NCBI GenBank assembly: GCA_018110825.1 | Contig: JAGBCL010000014.1 | Coordinates: 62,001 to 126,000, forward strand | Length of the DNA stretch: 64,000 nucleotides | Source of the DNA: Oscillospiraceae bacterium | Lineage (GTDB): Bacteria; Bacillota; Clostridia; Oscillospirales; Ruminococcaceae | Reading direction: 5' to 3' | Shown here: one piece after another, positions 46,747-55,576 of the stretch | Numbering within the stretch: the first letter of the stretch is position 1 | Layout: the number at the start of each line of letters is the position of its first letter | The notes under the pieces: generated by a model | Database searches by the model: none | Seen by the model: only the letters and a program-made list of their open reading frames with translations | What the model was told of the DNA's origin: nothing | Translations under genes and position numbers: made by a program

Positions 46747-48020
46747 TAAAAAATATCCTTTTTCTTTTTAATATAACGCATTATAAGGATTGTAATTGAA
46801 AGAATTACACATATAAGCATAAATGCAGGGACAAGCCATTTATTCTTGGTTTCTGACTGTGTAGATTTAAGCTCCGTCCATAAATCCTGCATTTTTTGAT
46901 TTGCTTCATCAGAAAGATTGCGGAAAACAGTTGTATTTGACATAAGGTATTCATCAGTAAGATATGAAATGCCATCATTCTTAATCTCATCATCAAGCAT
47001 TTCATATGCCGCTGTATTCGGTGTTGAATAACCAACATAATACGTATTTGAGTATGCAATATCAGGCTCACATAGAAAATTGATATACATTTCAGCAGCT
47101 TCCTTCTGCTTTGCACCCTTTGGAATACAGATACCATCAATAAAGAGGTTTGTTCCGCTTTTAGGAATTACAAATCCTAAATCCTCGTATTCTGCCATAA
47201 GTGTAACAGCGTCCCCTGCATAATATGGTGCAATCAAAGCTTCACCTGCACCCATCTTATCAAAGATTTCGTCCATTACATAAGCCTGAACAACTTTTTT
47301 CTGCTCTTTAAGAAGCTCAGCAGCTTCTTCAAGTTCTTTTTCATCTTCAGTATTCAATGAATAACCTAAGCGAAGTTCTGCAATTGCAAAAGCATCTCTT
47401 GGATTATCAAACATAAGTATTCTGTCGGCATAGTCCTCACTCCACAGAATGTCCCAGTCGATATTTTCCTCTTCAATAAGTGTTGTGTCGTATATAATAC
47501 CTACTGTACCCCAGAAATATGGAACCGAATACTTATTTTCAGGGTCAAAAGCCTGATTTTTATACGCTTCACCAATGTATTTATAATTCGGAATATTATC
47601 CATATTAAGAGGAAGAATCATATCTTCCTTTATCATACGCGAAATCATATAATCAGAAGGAATGATAATGTCATAACTTGCTCCGCCACCTTTGAGCTTT
47701 GCATAAAGTTCTTCGTTTGTAGCATAGTTAGTATAATTTACTTTAATACCGGTAAGCTTGGTAAATTCAGCATTTACATTGAGTGTTCCCTCATCTGAAC
47801 CGTCAGAAATGTATTCGCCCCAGTTATAAACGTTAATACTTATGTCATCGTCATAAAAACGTTTATAATATTCTTCATCGGCAACGGTAAGGGTCTGCAC
47901 TTCTGTTTCTTCATCTTCTTCAACAGCATCGGTTTCGGAGGAACAGCCTGTGAACATACTTCCGCACATTAATACTGCCAAAGCTGCTACAGCAAATCTT
48001 CTTTTCAGGAATTTTTTCAA
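46746..48020 (-). CDS. potD: spermidine/putrescine-binding lipoprotein with C-terminal membrane segment
   Basis: 424 aa. Signal peptide ending in lipobox FTGC (Cys about 26), acidic linker, then a PotD/PotF-type binding domain (INVYNWGEYISDGS, YDIIIPSDYMISRM, VPYFWGTVGIIYD). Unusually, the C-terminus has a further membrane helix (about 394-417, WLVPAFMLICVILSITILIM) and a basic end, so the protein seems anchored at both ends. Start is TTG at 48018-48020, overlapping the potC stop (TTTGA) with GGGGGAG upstream. Confidence 0.92.
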   Translation of the reverse strand: MKKFLKRRFAVAALAVLMCGSMFTGCSSETDAVEEDEETEVQTLTVADEEYYKRFYDDDISINVYNWGEYISDGSDEGTLNVNAEFTKLTGIKVNYTNYATNEELYAKLKGGGASYDIIIPSDYMISRMIKEDMILPLNMDNIPNYKYIGEAYKNQAFDPENKYSVPYFWGTVGIIYDTTLIEEENIDWDILWSEDYADRILMFDNPRDAFAIAELRLGYSLNTEDEKELEEAAELLKEQKKVVQAYVMDEIFDKMGAGEALIAPYYAGDAVTLMAEYEDLGFVIPKSGTNLFIDGICIPKGAKQKEAAEMYINFLCEPDIAYSNTYYVGYSTPNTAAYEMLDDEIKNDGISYLTDEYLMSNTTVFRNLSDEANQKMQDLWTELKSTQSETKNKWLVPAFMLICVILSITILIMRYIKKKKDIF

Positions 48021-48826
48021 ACCCTCTCCCCCTTTACCTTGACTTTATTATTCTCACTCTTTCTTTCGATAACATTTTTCAACACAAGAACAATTACAAC
48101 AACCAGGAAAATAATCGTTGAAAGAGCATTAATTTCTGGGCTTACCTTACGTCTTGTCATAGAATAGATTGTTACAGGGAGAGTCTGTGAATCGGATCCG
48201 CTTGTAAAGTAGCTGATAATAAAGTCATCCAGTGAGAATGTGAAGGACATCATGAAGCCTGAAAGCACGCCTGGCATAATTTCAGGAAGTACGACCTTAA
48301 AAAACGCTTGACGTGAATTACAGCCAAGATCTTGTGCTGCTTCGTAGAGAAACGGATCCATCTGTCTGAATTTCGGCATTACATTGAGAATTACATACGG
48401 CACGCTGAATGTGATATGTGCGATAAGTAATGTCCAGAAACCAAACTCAAAGTTCATTCTTGCTGCAAAGAACACAAACAGGAGCATAAGAGATACACCT
48501 GTTACGATTTCAGGATTGATAATTGGAAAATTGGTAATGTTCATTACAATTGCTTTCGGCACTTTCTTCATATTATTGATACCGATTGCAGCAGCTGTAC
48601 CAAGAATTGTTGCGGTTATGGAAGCAATTACGGCAATGATAATTGTATTCCAGAGGGACTCCATAATTATTTCATTACGGAAAAGCTTGAGATACCATTC
48701 AAAGGTAAAACCTGACATTACGGTACGGCTCTTAGTTGTGTTGAAAGAGAATACAATCAGCACGAAAATAGGCACATAGAGAAAGAAAAGGACAAGTCCA
48801 AGATATATTTTACTTAATTTTTTCAT
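48017..48826 (-). CDS. potC: polyamine ABC transporter permease PotC
   Basis: 269 aa, six membrane segments. Contains the ATPase-coupling EAA-type loop YEAAQDLGCNSRQAFFKVVLPEIMPGV. Start ATG 48824-48826 with AAGGGGAG upstream; a longer frame into potB lacks support. Forms the channel with PotB. Confidence 0.93.
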   Translation of the reverse strand: MKKLSKIYLGLVLFFLYVPIFVLIVFSFNTTKSRTVMSGFTFEWYLKLFRNEIIMESLWNTIIIAVIASITATILGTAAAIGINNMKKVPKAIVMNITNFPIINPEIVTGVSLMLLFVFFAARMNFEFGFWTLLIAHITFSVPYVILNVMPKFRQMDPFLYEAAQDLGCNSRQAFFKVVLPEIMPGVLSGFMMSFTFSLDDFIISYFTSGSDSQTLPVTIYSMTRRKVSPEINALSTIIFLVVVIVLVLKNVIERKSENNKVKVKGERV

Positions 48827-48842
48827 CGTGTACTCCCCTTTC

Positions 48843-49652
48843 TTATAGCAATACAGCGCCGTCATCGTTATCGAACTGGTTCATAATTGTCATAATCAGA
48901 AGTATAATAACCATAAGTACCAGTGAAATTGCCGCACCAAGATTTACGTTGTACGCATTACCAAGAAATTGCATTTCGATAAGGTCGCCAATAAGCAGAT
49001 TTCCGCCGCCACCCAGCATTCTGGAAATAATAAATGTACTGATTGCGGGGACGAAAACCATTGTAATCCCTGACATAACACCAGGGAGACTGAGTGGAAA
49101 TACAACACGAAGAATAGTTTTCCACGGGTTACAGCCAAGGTCGGATGCTGCTTCGATAACGCTCTTGTCAATCTTGACCATTACAGAATAAATCGGCAGA
49201 ATCATATACGGCAGATAGTTATACACCATACCGAGGACAACTGCGCCTTCGGTATTAAGCATTTTAAATGGTCCGAGACCGATAAACCCGAGAATTGTAT
49301 TGATAATACCGTTGTTGCCAAGCATTGTCATCCAGGCATATGTACGAAGCAGGAAGTTCATCCACATAGGTAGCATAACTATCATCAGCATTGTACTTTG
49401 AACATTTTTGCTGAAACCTGTCAAAATGTATGCGAGAGGATACGAAATTACAAGACAAATTACTGTAGCAATTGCTGCAAGCCATATTGAACGAACAAAA
49501 ATCTGCGAATACTGTGCAACATCTGCTACATAATCAAGTGTAAAGTTGCCATCCTTGTCAGTAAAAGCAAAATAACCTACCATTATAAGCGGAACAAGGA
49601 TAAACACAAACATCCACACAAGGTATGGTGCGGCGATAAGCTTATTCTTCAT
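48843..49652 (-). CDS. potB: polyamine ABC transporter permease PotB
   Basis: 269 aa, six membrane segments, with the EAA loop [27 protein letters not shown] and [12 protein letters not shown] typical of PotB/PotH. Start ATG at 49650-49652 lies 11 bases inside potA; an AGGAGG site precedes it. The frame continues further into potA but without a supported start. Confidence 0.93.
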   Translation of the reverse strand: MKNKLIAAPYLVWMFVFILVPLIMVGYFAFTDKDGNFTLDYVADVAQYSQIFVRSIWLAAIATVICLVISYPLAYILTGFSKNVQSTMLMIVMLPMWMNFLLRTYAWMTMLGNNGIINTILGFIGLGPFKMLNTEGAVVLGMVYNYLPYMILPIYSVMVKIDKSVIEAASDLGCNPWKTILRVVFPLSLPGVMSGITMVFVPAISTFIISRMLGGGGNLLIGDLIEMQFLGNAYNVNLGAAISLVLMVIILLIMTIMNQFDNDDGAVLL

Positions 49653-50718
49653 CAGGCACTTCCTCCTCGGATTTTTCGGTTTCCTTGAGCTTATGCATGA
49701 TATGAATATCGTCAGGACCAAAAGAAAGACCTACAGAAGCACCCTTATCAGCTGCCTTTGTGGAATGTACCATCCAGCGGTAATCATATGCATCAATGAG
49801 CATTTCGTAGTGCACGCCCTTGAAGATAACTGACTCGACAACACCACAGAGCTTAGCCTGCTCAGGCGGAACAATTGTGATATCCTCAGGACGGATTACA
49901 ACGTCAACTGGTGTATTTTCACCGAAACCACCATCAACACAGTCGAATTCCCTGCCGCTGATTTCAACAAGCTTGTCCTTAATCATAAGACCATTTAGAA
50001 TGTTACTCTCACCAATAAAATCAGCAACAAAAGCATTCTCAGGTTCGTTGTAAATATCAACAGGAGAGCCAATCTGCTGAATAACACCGCCATTCATTAC
50101 AACAACAGTATCACTCATTGTGAGGGCTTCTTCCTGGTCATGTGTTACATATATAAATGTGATTTCAAGCTGCTGCTGGATACGCTTCAGTTCAATCTGC
50201 ATTTCCTTACGGAGTTTAAGGTCAAGTGCGCCAAGTGGTTCGTCAAGCAAGAGAACCTTCGGGTGATTAACAAGGGCACGTGCGATAGCAACACGCTGCT
50301 GCTGGCCGCCTGAAAGGCGCTGTACCGTACGCTTTTCGAAACCTACGAGGTTAACAAGCTTAAGCATTTCAGCAACACGCTTATTGATTTCCTTTTCTGG
50401 AACTTTCTGAACACGGAGTCCGAAAGCTATATTTTCATATACGTTAAGATGCGGGAAAAGTGCATATCTCTGAAAAACGGTATTTACGTTACGCTTATAT
50501 GGCGGAAGTCCGTTGATTTCCTTTCCATCAAACATAACTGTACCGCTATCGGGATTTATAAAACCGCCGATAATACGAAGTGTAGTTGTTTTACCACAGC
50601 CGGAAGGACCAAGAAGTGTTACAAACTCCTTATCTTTAATATTAAGATTGATTTTGTCAAGTATTCTTTCTCCGTCAAATTCAACCACAATATCCTTTAA
50701 TTCTACAATATTGTTCAA
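49642..50718 (-). CDS. potA: polyamine ABC transporter ATP-binding protein
   Basis: 358 aa. Walker [11 protein letters not shown]-loop, signature LSGGQQQR, Walker [14 protein letters not shown]-loop, and a C-terminal TOBE domain (about 280-345, [16 protein letters not shown]). First gene of potABCD plus acetyltransferase, genes overlapping or nearly so. Start is TTG at 50716-50718 with AAGGAAG 8 nt upstream. Confidence 0.95.
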   Translation of the reverse strand: MNNIVELKDIVVEFDGERILDKINLNIKDKEFVTLLGPSGCGKTTTLRIIGGFINPDSGTVMFDGKEINGLPPYKRNVNTVFQRYALFPHLNVYENIAFGLRVQKVPEKEINKRVAEMLKLVNLVGFEKRTVQRLSGGQQQRVAIARALVNHPKVLLLDEPLGALDLKLRKEMQIELKRIQQQLEITFIYVTHDQEEALTMSDTVVVMNGGVIQQIGSPVDIYNEPENAFVADFIGESNILNGLMIKDKLVEISGREFDCVDGGFGENTPVDVVIRPEDITIVPPEQAKLCGVVESVIFKGVHYEMLIDAYDYRWMVHSTKAADKGASVGLSFGPDDIHIMHKLKETEKSEEEVPDEE

Positions 50719-50769
50719 TTCCCCAGCTTCCTTTCATATCTTAATTTGTATTAAAGACATACAATTTAT

Positions 50770-50798
50770 ACTTTAACCTATTATAGCAAAAAAGTCAA
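50770..50798 (-). promoter_or_regulatory. promoter of the pot operon
   Basis: On the minus strand TTGACT, 17-bp spacer, TAAAGT. Leader of about 45 nt to the TTG start. The -10 is only a fair match. Confidence 0.45.
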
Positions 50799-50843
50799 TA
50801 TATTTCTATGAATTTTTTCATATATCGACATAAATTTTACAGT

Positions 50844-50873
50844 AAAAAACACCTCTGTAATTCATACAGAGGT
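50844..50873 (-). terminator. terminator after the 50.9-kb acetyltransferase
   Basis: Minus strand: ACCTCTGTA, loop TGAAT, TACAGAGGT, then GTTTTTT. Nine-base-pair stem, 7 bp from the stop codon. Confidence 0.85.
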
Positions 50874-50879
50874 TTAAAG

Positions 50880-51296
50880 TTACTTGACTTCATACATTAT
50901 TTTCAAACGTTGTGCTTCATTTGTTGTGAAGCCTATTTTTTCATAAAACGGTATTTTGTCAGGTACAGCCGCAAGTTCAACAAATACCTGTGTACCCTTT
51001 ATACCATTATCATTCACAAATTTCAACAATTCATTGACAAGCATTCTGCCTATCCCCTTGCCCTGATATTCGGGACGAACAACCACATCCTTGATATAAT
51101 AACACAGCCCCATATCGCCTATCATTCTTGCCATTGCGATTGCTTTATCACCGTCATAAACGGATACTCTGAAAATGGTATTCTGCATTGCAAGTTCAGT
51201 TTGTTCCAAAGACGGTGCACCGTCCCAGACGCTTTCCCAAAGGGAGATAAATTCTTCGGCGGTGAGTTCGTTGTATTTTATTGTTAAGTTATTCAT
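50880..51296 (-). CDS. GNAT acetyltransferase
   Basis: 138 aa small GNAT. Acetyl-CoA loop in VVRPEYQGKGIGRMLVNELLKF (positions about 74-95) and C-terminal PFYEKIGF, which is the usual N-x-x-x-x-x-Y-x-x-x-G-F end. Resembles the AAC/GNA1-like group; substrate unknown. AAGGAT upstream of the ATG. Single gene with its own terminator, between potA and the divergent orphan gene. Confidence 0.85.
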   Translation of the reverse strand: MNNLTIKYNELTAEEFISLWESVWDGAPSLEQTELAMQNTIFRVSVYDGDKAIAMARMIGDMGLCYYIKDVVVRPEYQGKGIGRMLVNELLKFVNDNGIKGTQVFVELAAVPDKIPFYEKIGFTTNEAQRLKIMYEVK

Positions 51297-51319
51297 TATA
51301 TCAAATCCTTTCTTTTTTA

Positions 51320-51348
51320 TTGACTACATCACACAATAATGATATACT
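51320..51348 (+). promoter_or_regulatory. sigma-A promoter of the orphan 132-aa gene
   Basis: TTGACT (51320-51325), 17-bp spacer, TATACT (51343-51348), followed by GGGAGG before the ATG. Confidence 0.7.
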
Positions 51349-51378
51349 TAAATTAATAAAATAAGGGAGGAAATATTT

Positions 51379-51777
51379 ATGGATATTACGTTAGATGCAG
51401 GAAAATTTTCTCTTTCATTAATTCCTGAAATTTATTTTTCTGATATTGAATATCCCGAAAATACTATTTTACATATACAACTTTACAGCAATGGTTTCAG
51501 TGCTAAAACAGCTATGGATATTGATTATAAAGAATTTAAGATATTTATTTCTGAAATAAATAATCTTTATAATACATTAAACGGAAGTACATCGATTACT
51601 GAACCATACGGCTCACAAAAAATCACTTTTTCAGCAGACAAAACAGGACATATTGATGTTATGGGGAGCCTTAACTCCATAACTGACGGATACAGTCATT
51701 CATTAGAATTTGAAAACTCATTTGACCAAACATATCTAAAAGACTTTATAGCTGAACTAAATAAATTGATAAAATGA
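51379..51777 (+). CDS. hypothetical protein, WapI/DUF6228-like immunity fold
   Basis: 132 aa. Beta-rich first part (FSLSLIPEIYF, ILHIQLYSNGFSAKT), a helix with EFKIFISEINNLYNTLNG, strands again (ITFSADKTGHIDVMGSL, then YSHSLEFENSF) and a final amphipathic helix. This strand-helix-strand-helix order recalls WapI-type immunity proteins of contact toxins, but similarity is by pattern only. No toxin gene is adjacent. It is monocistronic with a good promoter and terminator. Confidence 0.6.
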   Translation: MDITLDAGKFSLSLIPEIYFSDIEYPENTILHIQLYSNGFSAKTAMDIDYKEFKIFISEINNLYNTLNGSTSITEPYGSQKITFSADKTGHIDVMGSLNSITDGYSHSLEFENSFDQTYLKDFIAELNKLIK

Positions 51778-51807
51778 CCTTAGAAGAACAGATTTCTTCT
51801 AAGGTCA
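51775..51807. terminator. terminator between convergent orphan gene and aminopeptidase
   Basis: TGACCTTAGAAGAA and complement, 14-bp perfect stem, loop CAGAT; starts at the stop codon of the orphan gene. The T-rich flank is better on the minus strand. Confidence 0.8.
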
Positions 51808-51813
51808 TTATTC

Positions 51814-53217
51814 TTATTCCTCAAAAAATGCACTGAAAGCCTTATATGTCATATAAACGTCTGTCTTTGCAACTACTTCATAAGGAGCGTGCATTGCGAG
51901 AACAGGTACGCCTACGTCGATTACGTCCATATTCATATTAGCAAGGTATGCGGCTACTGTTCCGCCGCCGCCGAGGTCAACCTTGCCCAGTTCGCCTGTC
52001 TGCCAGATGATATCATTCTTTTCCATAAGTGCACGGACTCTGCCAACGAATTCAGCGGAAGCGTCAGATGTGCTTGACTTACCTCTTGCACCTGTGAACT
52101 TTGTTACTACAACACCGTAGTTAAGGAATGCTGCATTTCTTCTTTCCACAACGTCAGGGAAAGTCGGGTCGAATGCTGCATTAACATCAGCAGAAAGACA
52201 TTCTGTATTGGAAATGAGAGTTCTGCCCTTTACGCCAAAGCTTTCAGCAAGGTCATAAAGGAAGTTTTCGAGGTATGCAGAGCAAAGACCTGTGTTGCCG
52301 TCGCTGCCTGTTTCTTCCTTGTCTGTAAGGCAAACAACCGCTGTCTTATTGACTTTATCACAGCCAAGGATTGCTTCAAGTGCTGTATATGCACAAACTC
52401 TGTCATCGTGACCGTATGCACCGATAAGGCTTCTGTCAAAGCCGATATCCTTTGCCTTGAATGCAGGCACCATTTCAAATTCTGCAGAAAGGAAATCAGA
52501 TTCAATCATGCCATACTTTTCATTAAGAATAGAAAGGATATTCAGCTTTACCTTTTCACTGATATCATCGTCACGGAATGGTCTTGAACCAACGATTACA
52601 TTAAGCTCCTCACCCTTGATACCTTCGTTGAGAGTACGCTTAACCTGTTCCTGTGCAAGATGTGGGAGAAGGTCACTGATAAAGAATACGGGGTCATTTT
52701 CGTCCTCACCGATACAGATTGTAACCTTTGTACCGTCTTTCTTTACGGCTACACCGTGGAGAGAAAGTGGAATTGTTGCCCACTGATACTTCTTGATGCC
52801 ACCATAGTAATGAGTTTTGAAGAGTGCTACTTCGTTATCCTCATAAAGCGGATTCTGTTTCAAGTCAATTCTTGGAGAATCGATATGTGCAGCAGCAAGA
52901 TGAACACCGTTTTCAATTGGTTCATTACCGATTACTGCAAGAATAATTGCCTTACCACGGTTGTTGTAGTAAATCTTATCCCCTGCTTTAAGGGACATAC
53001 CCTGCGTGTACTCAACAAAGCCTTCTTCTTTTGCACGAGCAATTGTTGTTACAACAGCCTCACGTTCAGTTTTTGCACTGTCAAGAAAGCTCTTGTAGCT
53101 TTCGCAGAAATCATCGCAAGCAGCGATTTCTGTGTCCGCCATAATAAGACCTGCGTGCTTACGTTCCATAAAAATCTGTTCTTTAAGAAGAGCAGCAGCT
53201 GATTTTTCCTTTGACAT
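51814..53217 (-). CDS. M18 family aminopeptidase
   Basis: 467 aa. Binuclear zinc peptidase removing N-terminal, often acidic, residues. Metal and catalytic residues are visible in AAHIDSPR, YGHDDR, DKEETGSDG and a C-terminal MHAPYE; the internal G-rich KVDLGGGGTVAAYLA is typical of the family. Cytosolic, no signal. Gene precedes the terminator above and follows the transglycosylase gene by 17 bp, possibly co-transcribed with it. Confidence 0.93.
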   Translation of the reverse strand: MSKEKSAAALLKEQIFMERKHAGLIMADTEIAACDDFCESYKSFLDSAKTEREAVVTTIARAKEEGFVEYTQGMSLKAGDKIYYNNRGKAIILAVIGNEPIENGVHLAAAHIDSPRIDLKQNPLYEDNEVALFKTHYYGGIKKYQWATIPLSLHGVAVKKDGTKVTICIGEDENDPVFFISDLLPHLAQEQVKRTLNEGIKGEELNVIVGSRPFRDDDISEKVKLNILSILNEKYGMIESDFLSAEFEMVPAFKAKDIGFDRSLIGAYGHDDRVCAYTALEAILGCDKVNKTAVVCLTDKEETGSDGNTGLCSAYLENFLYDLAESFGVKGRTLISNTECLSADVNAAFDPTFPDVVERRNAAFLNYGVVVTKFTGARGKSSTSDASAEFVGRVRALMEKNDIIWQTGELGKVDLGGGGTVAAYLANMNMDVIDVGVPVLAMHAPYEVVAKTDVYMTYKAFSAFFEE

Positions 53218-53234
53218 TTAAATCAATCCTTTCA

Positions 53235-53801
53235 TTATTTATCATCTTCATATAAATTAGTATACGCTTCATAAGCTTTCATTACTTTATTGACATAATG
53301 TGATGTAGTATCTGATGGAATTTTATCAAGTGTTTTACTGTCCAAACTATATTCCTTGCTTTTAAGCCATTCATTTACACTTCCTCTTCCTGAATGATAC
53401 GCTGCAACAGCTGTTTCAACATCACCATATTCTTCATACAAAAGCATTATCAGATAGCTTCCGTATTCAACATTATATTCGGGAGTATACATATCATCAT
53501 AACTTATGTCACGTTCATCATTCATACGGAATTTAACCCATTCAAATGCATCTTCCATCAACTGCATAAGTCCTCGTGCACCTACATCAGATGTAGCATC
53601 TGGGTTAAAGTTGCTTTCGGTTTTTATTACAGCATAAATAAGATACTTATCAATATCTGTTTCATAAGCAGCTTTTTCAACATAACTGCCGTACTCAATC
53701 GGATAGATATATTTTTTGCATATATTTTCAATATTCAGTATTCCTATTATAATCGCACCAAAAAAAGCAATAAGCAGAAAATTACTGAGTCTCTTCCGCA
53801 T
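53235..53801 (-). CDS. membrane-anchored lytic transglycosylase (SLT domain)
   Basis: 188 aa. N-terminal membrane segment (about 6-24) and an SLT domain: catalytic Glu in IKTESNFNPDATS, then GARGLMQLM, and AAYHSGRGSVNEWL (relatives AYNAGxGxV). Cleaves peptidoglycan glycan strands. Start ATG at 53799-53801 with AAGGAG 8 nt upstream, overlapping coaE by 20 bases; the nine-residue upstream extension is unlikely. Confidence 0.92.
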   Translation of the reverse strand: MRKRLSNFLLIAFFGAIIIGILNIENICKKYIYPIEYGSYVEKAAYETDIDKYLIYAVIKTESNFNPDATSDVGARGLMQLMEDAFEWVKFRMNDERDISYDDMYTPEYNVEYGSYLIMLLYEEYGDVETAVAAYHSGRGSVNEWLKSKEYSLDSKTLDKIPSDTTSHYVNKVMKAYEAYTNLYEDDK

Positions 53802-54429
53802 TATAATACTCCTTAATTTTCTCGGCAACCTCTTTTGACTTTTCTATAAGTTCGTCTACAGATTTATTGTTCTTAATTATGAAATCCGAATGATTGATAA
53901 AGAATCGTTCTGTATGCTGGGATGAAAAACGTTTCTTTATCTGTTCAGCGGTAATTCCGTCACGCTGTGCTATTCGTGCAGTGCGATTTTTTTCAGTTGC
54001 TGTTACGCTGATAATAAGATTACAGAAATCATCTGCACGACTTTCAAAAAGTGTTGGTGCATCAAGAAGAACATACTTACACTTTTCATCACTTAACTTT
54101 TTTATTTTATTCAAAATTTCAGAAGTTATGTATGGATAGCTGATTGCGTTAAGTTGTTTGAGCTTTTCCTTATCGCTGAAAACAATATCAGCAAGTTTAT
54201 GTCTGTTAAGAGTGCCATCTTCCTGTAGAATATCATTTCCGAAACACTCGGTCAATTCCGCAAGACAAGGCATACCCTTTTCCATAATCTGACGGGCAAT
54301 CTTATCGGCATTAATTATTGCAAAACCCTTTTCTTCAAAAACACGACAAACTGTAGTTTTTCCTGCTCCACTTTGACCTGTAAGACCAATCACAGCTATA
54401 TCGGCTGCATCACACATTTTGATATTCAT
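53782..54429 (-). CDS. coaE: dephospho-CoA kinase
   Basis: 215 aa. Last step of coenzyme A synthesis. P-loop GLTGQSGAGKTT (relatives GGIGSGKS), INADKIARQ and LLDAPTLFES (relatives DxPLLFE) are present. An ATG four codons further in (54415-54417) is an equally possible start, since the first ATG abuts the GGGG of its ribosome-binding site. Ten bp after sua5, leftward unit prfA-sua5-coaE-transglycosylase. Confidence 0.92.
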   Translation of the reverse strand: MNIKMCDAADIAVIGLTGQSGAGKTTVCRVFEEKGFAIINADKIARQIMEKGMPCLAELTECFGNDILQEDGTLNRHKLADIVFSDKEKLKQLNAISYPYITSEILNKIKKLSDEKCKYVLLDAPTLFESRADDFCNLIISVTATEKNRTARIAQRDGITAEQIKKRFSSQHTERFFINHSDFIIKNNKSVDELIEKSKEVAEKIKEYYNAEETQ

Positions 54430-54439
54430 CCCCTTATTT

Positions 54440-55453
54440 TTACAATGTTATAATTTCAAATCCTGCAGCACGCAGCAAACGGTTATACACTGCTAATCCA
54501 ACGCCATCAACAAAAGGGCAGTATGCATAAACCTGCTTTGCACCTATATCATCAAATTCCCTAAGAACCGCAAATAACTTTGACGCTTGTTCCTCTGAAG
54601 TATCACCGTAAGGTATACATGGTATTCTGCAATAACATTCATCTCTGCTAAATGGCATTGCATAAATACCATCCCCACCGTGACTGTTTACATAATCAAT
54701 ATATTGTTCACGGCTTCCACTTATTATTGTTATATTTGCCTTTGGTGAATAATGCTTGTACTTCATACCCGGCGAACGAACTTGTTCACCCTCAATGGCA
54801 GCTTCAGTAATATGTTTATCACAGATTACTTCGGAAAACTCTGAAAGCTCATCTGCTGAAATAAATCCTGGTCTCAACAAACGGATTTTTCCATTCTCAA
54901 AAGAAATAACAGTACTTTCAACACCTACAGGACAGCTTCCTCCATCCACAATAGCTGGAATTCTGCCATTCATATCGTTCATAACGTGCATCGCTGTTGT
55001 AGGACTTGGACTTCCCGAAAGATTTGCTGACGGTGCAGCAAGAGCTTTTCCGCTTTCCTGAATAAGTTTTCTTGCCGCAGGGTGATAAGGTATTCTTATA
55101 CCAACCGTATCAAGTCCCGCACTTGTAACATTTGGAATTCTATTCTTTTTAGGTAAAACCATTGTAAGCGGTCCAGGACAAAATTTCTCGGCGAGCTTAT
55201 ATGCTAACTGAGGCACGTCATATACATATTCTTCAAGCTGAGAAATATCTGCAATATGGACAATAAGAGGATTATCCTGCGGTCTGCCCTTTGCTTTAAA
55301 TATATTTTTTACAGCTTCTTCATTTTCTGCATCAGCAGCAAGTCCATAAACTGTTTCGGTAGGAATTCCTACAACCTCGCCATCAGCGAGAAGCTTTGCT
55401 GCATAAGTTATATCATACTCTGATGTACTAAGCAGCTTAGTTTCATAGTTCAT
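54440..55453 (-). CDS. L-threonylcarbamoyladenylate synthase
   Basis: 337 aa: YrdC domain (1-200; GIPTETVYGLAADA, KGRPQDNPLIVHI, PGPLTMVL, SANLSGSPSPT) plus C-terminal Sua5 domain (about 220-335, MKYKHYSPKANI). Makes the activated intermediate for t6A37 in tRNAs reading ANN codons. Its ATG has no ribosome-binding site at normal distance: the AGGAGG lies 30 nt upstream with an 8-bp hairpin between. It follows prfA by 123 bp. Confidence 0.94.
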   Translation of the reverse strand: MNYETKLLSTSEYDITYAAKLLADGEVVGIPTETVYGLAADAENEEAVKNIFKAKGRPQDNPLIVHIADISQLEEYVYDVPQLAYKLAEKFCPGPLTMVLPKKNRIPNVTSAGLDTVGIRIPYHPAARKLIQESGKALAAPSANLSGSPSPTTAMHVMNDMNGRIPAIVDGGSCPVGVESTVISFENGKIRLLRPGFISADELSEFSEVICDKHITEAAIEGEQVRSPGMKYKHYSPKANITIISGSREQYIDYVNSHGGDGIYAMPFSRDECYCRIPCIPYGDTSEEQASKLFAVLREFDDIGAKQVYAYCPFVDGVGLAVYNRLLRAAGFEIITL

Positions 55454-55461
55454 TTTCTGAC

Positions 55462-55481
55462 TACGCTTCGTATGAAGCGTA
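55462..55481 (-). promoter_or_regulatory. hairpin between distant Shine-Dalgarno and sua5 start
   Basis: TACGCTTC and GAAGCGTA form a perfect 8-bp stem with a 4-base loop. On the minus strand AGGAGG (55484-55490 region) precedes it and the ATG follows eight bases after. Folding would shorten the apparent spacing from 30 to 10 nt. Confidence 0.65.
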
Positions 55482-55576
55482 TGTCCTCCTCTCTCGATGT
55501 TTCGTGATTTTCATAAGAAAAGTTCGGACTTTTGTCGCAAAAGCAAAACTCTGATCTAAAAACATCTTTTCCAACT

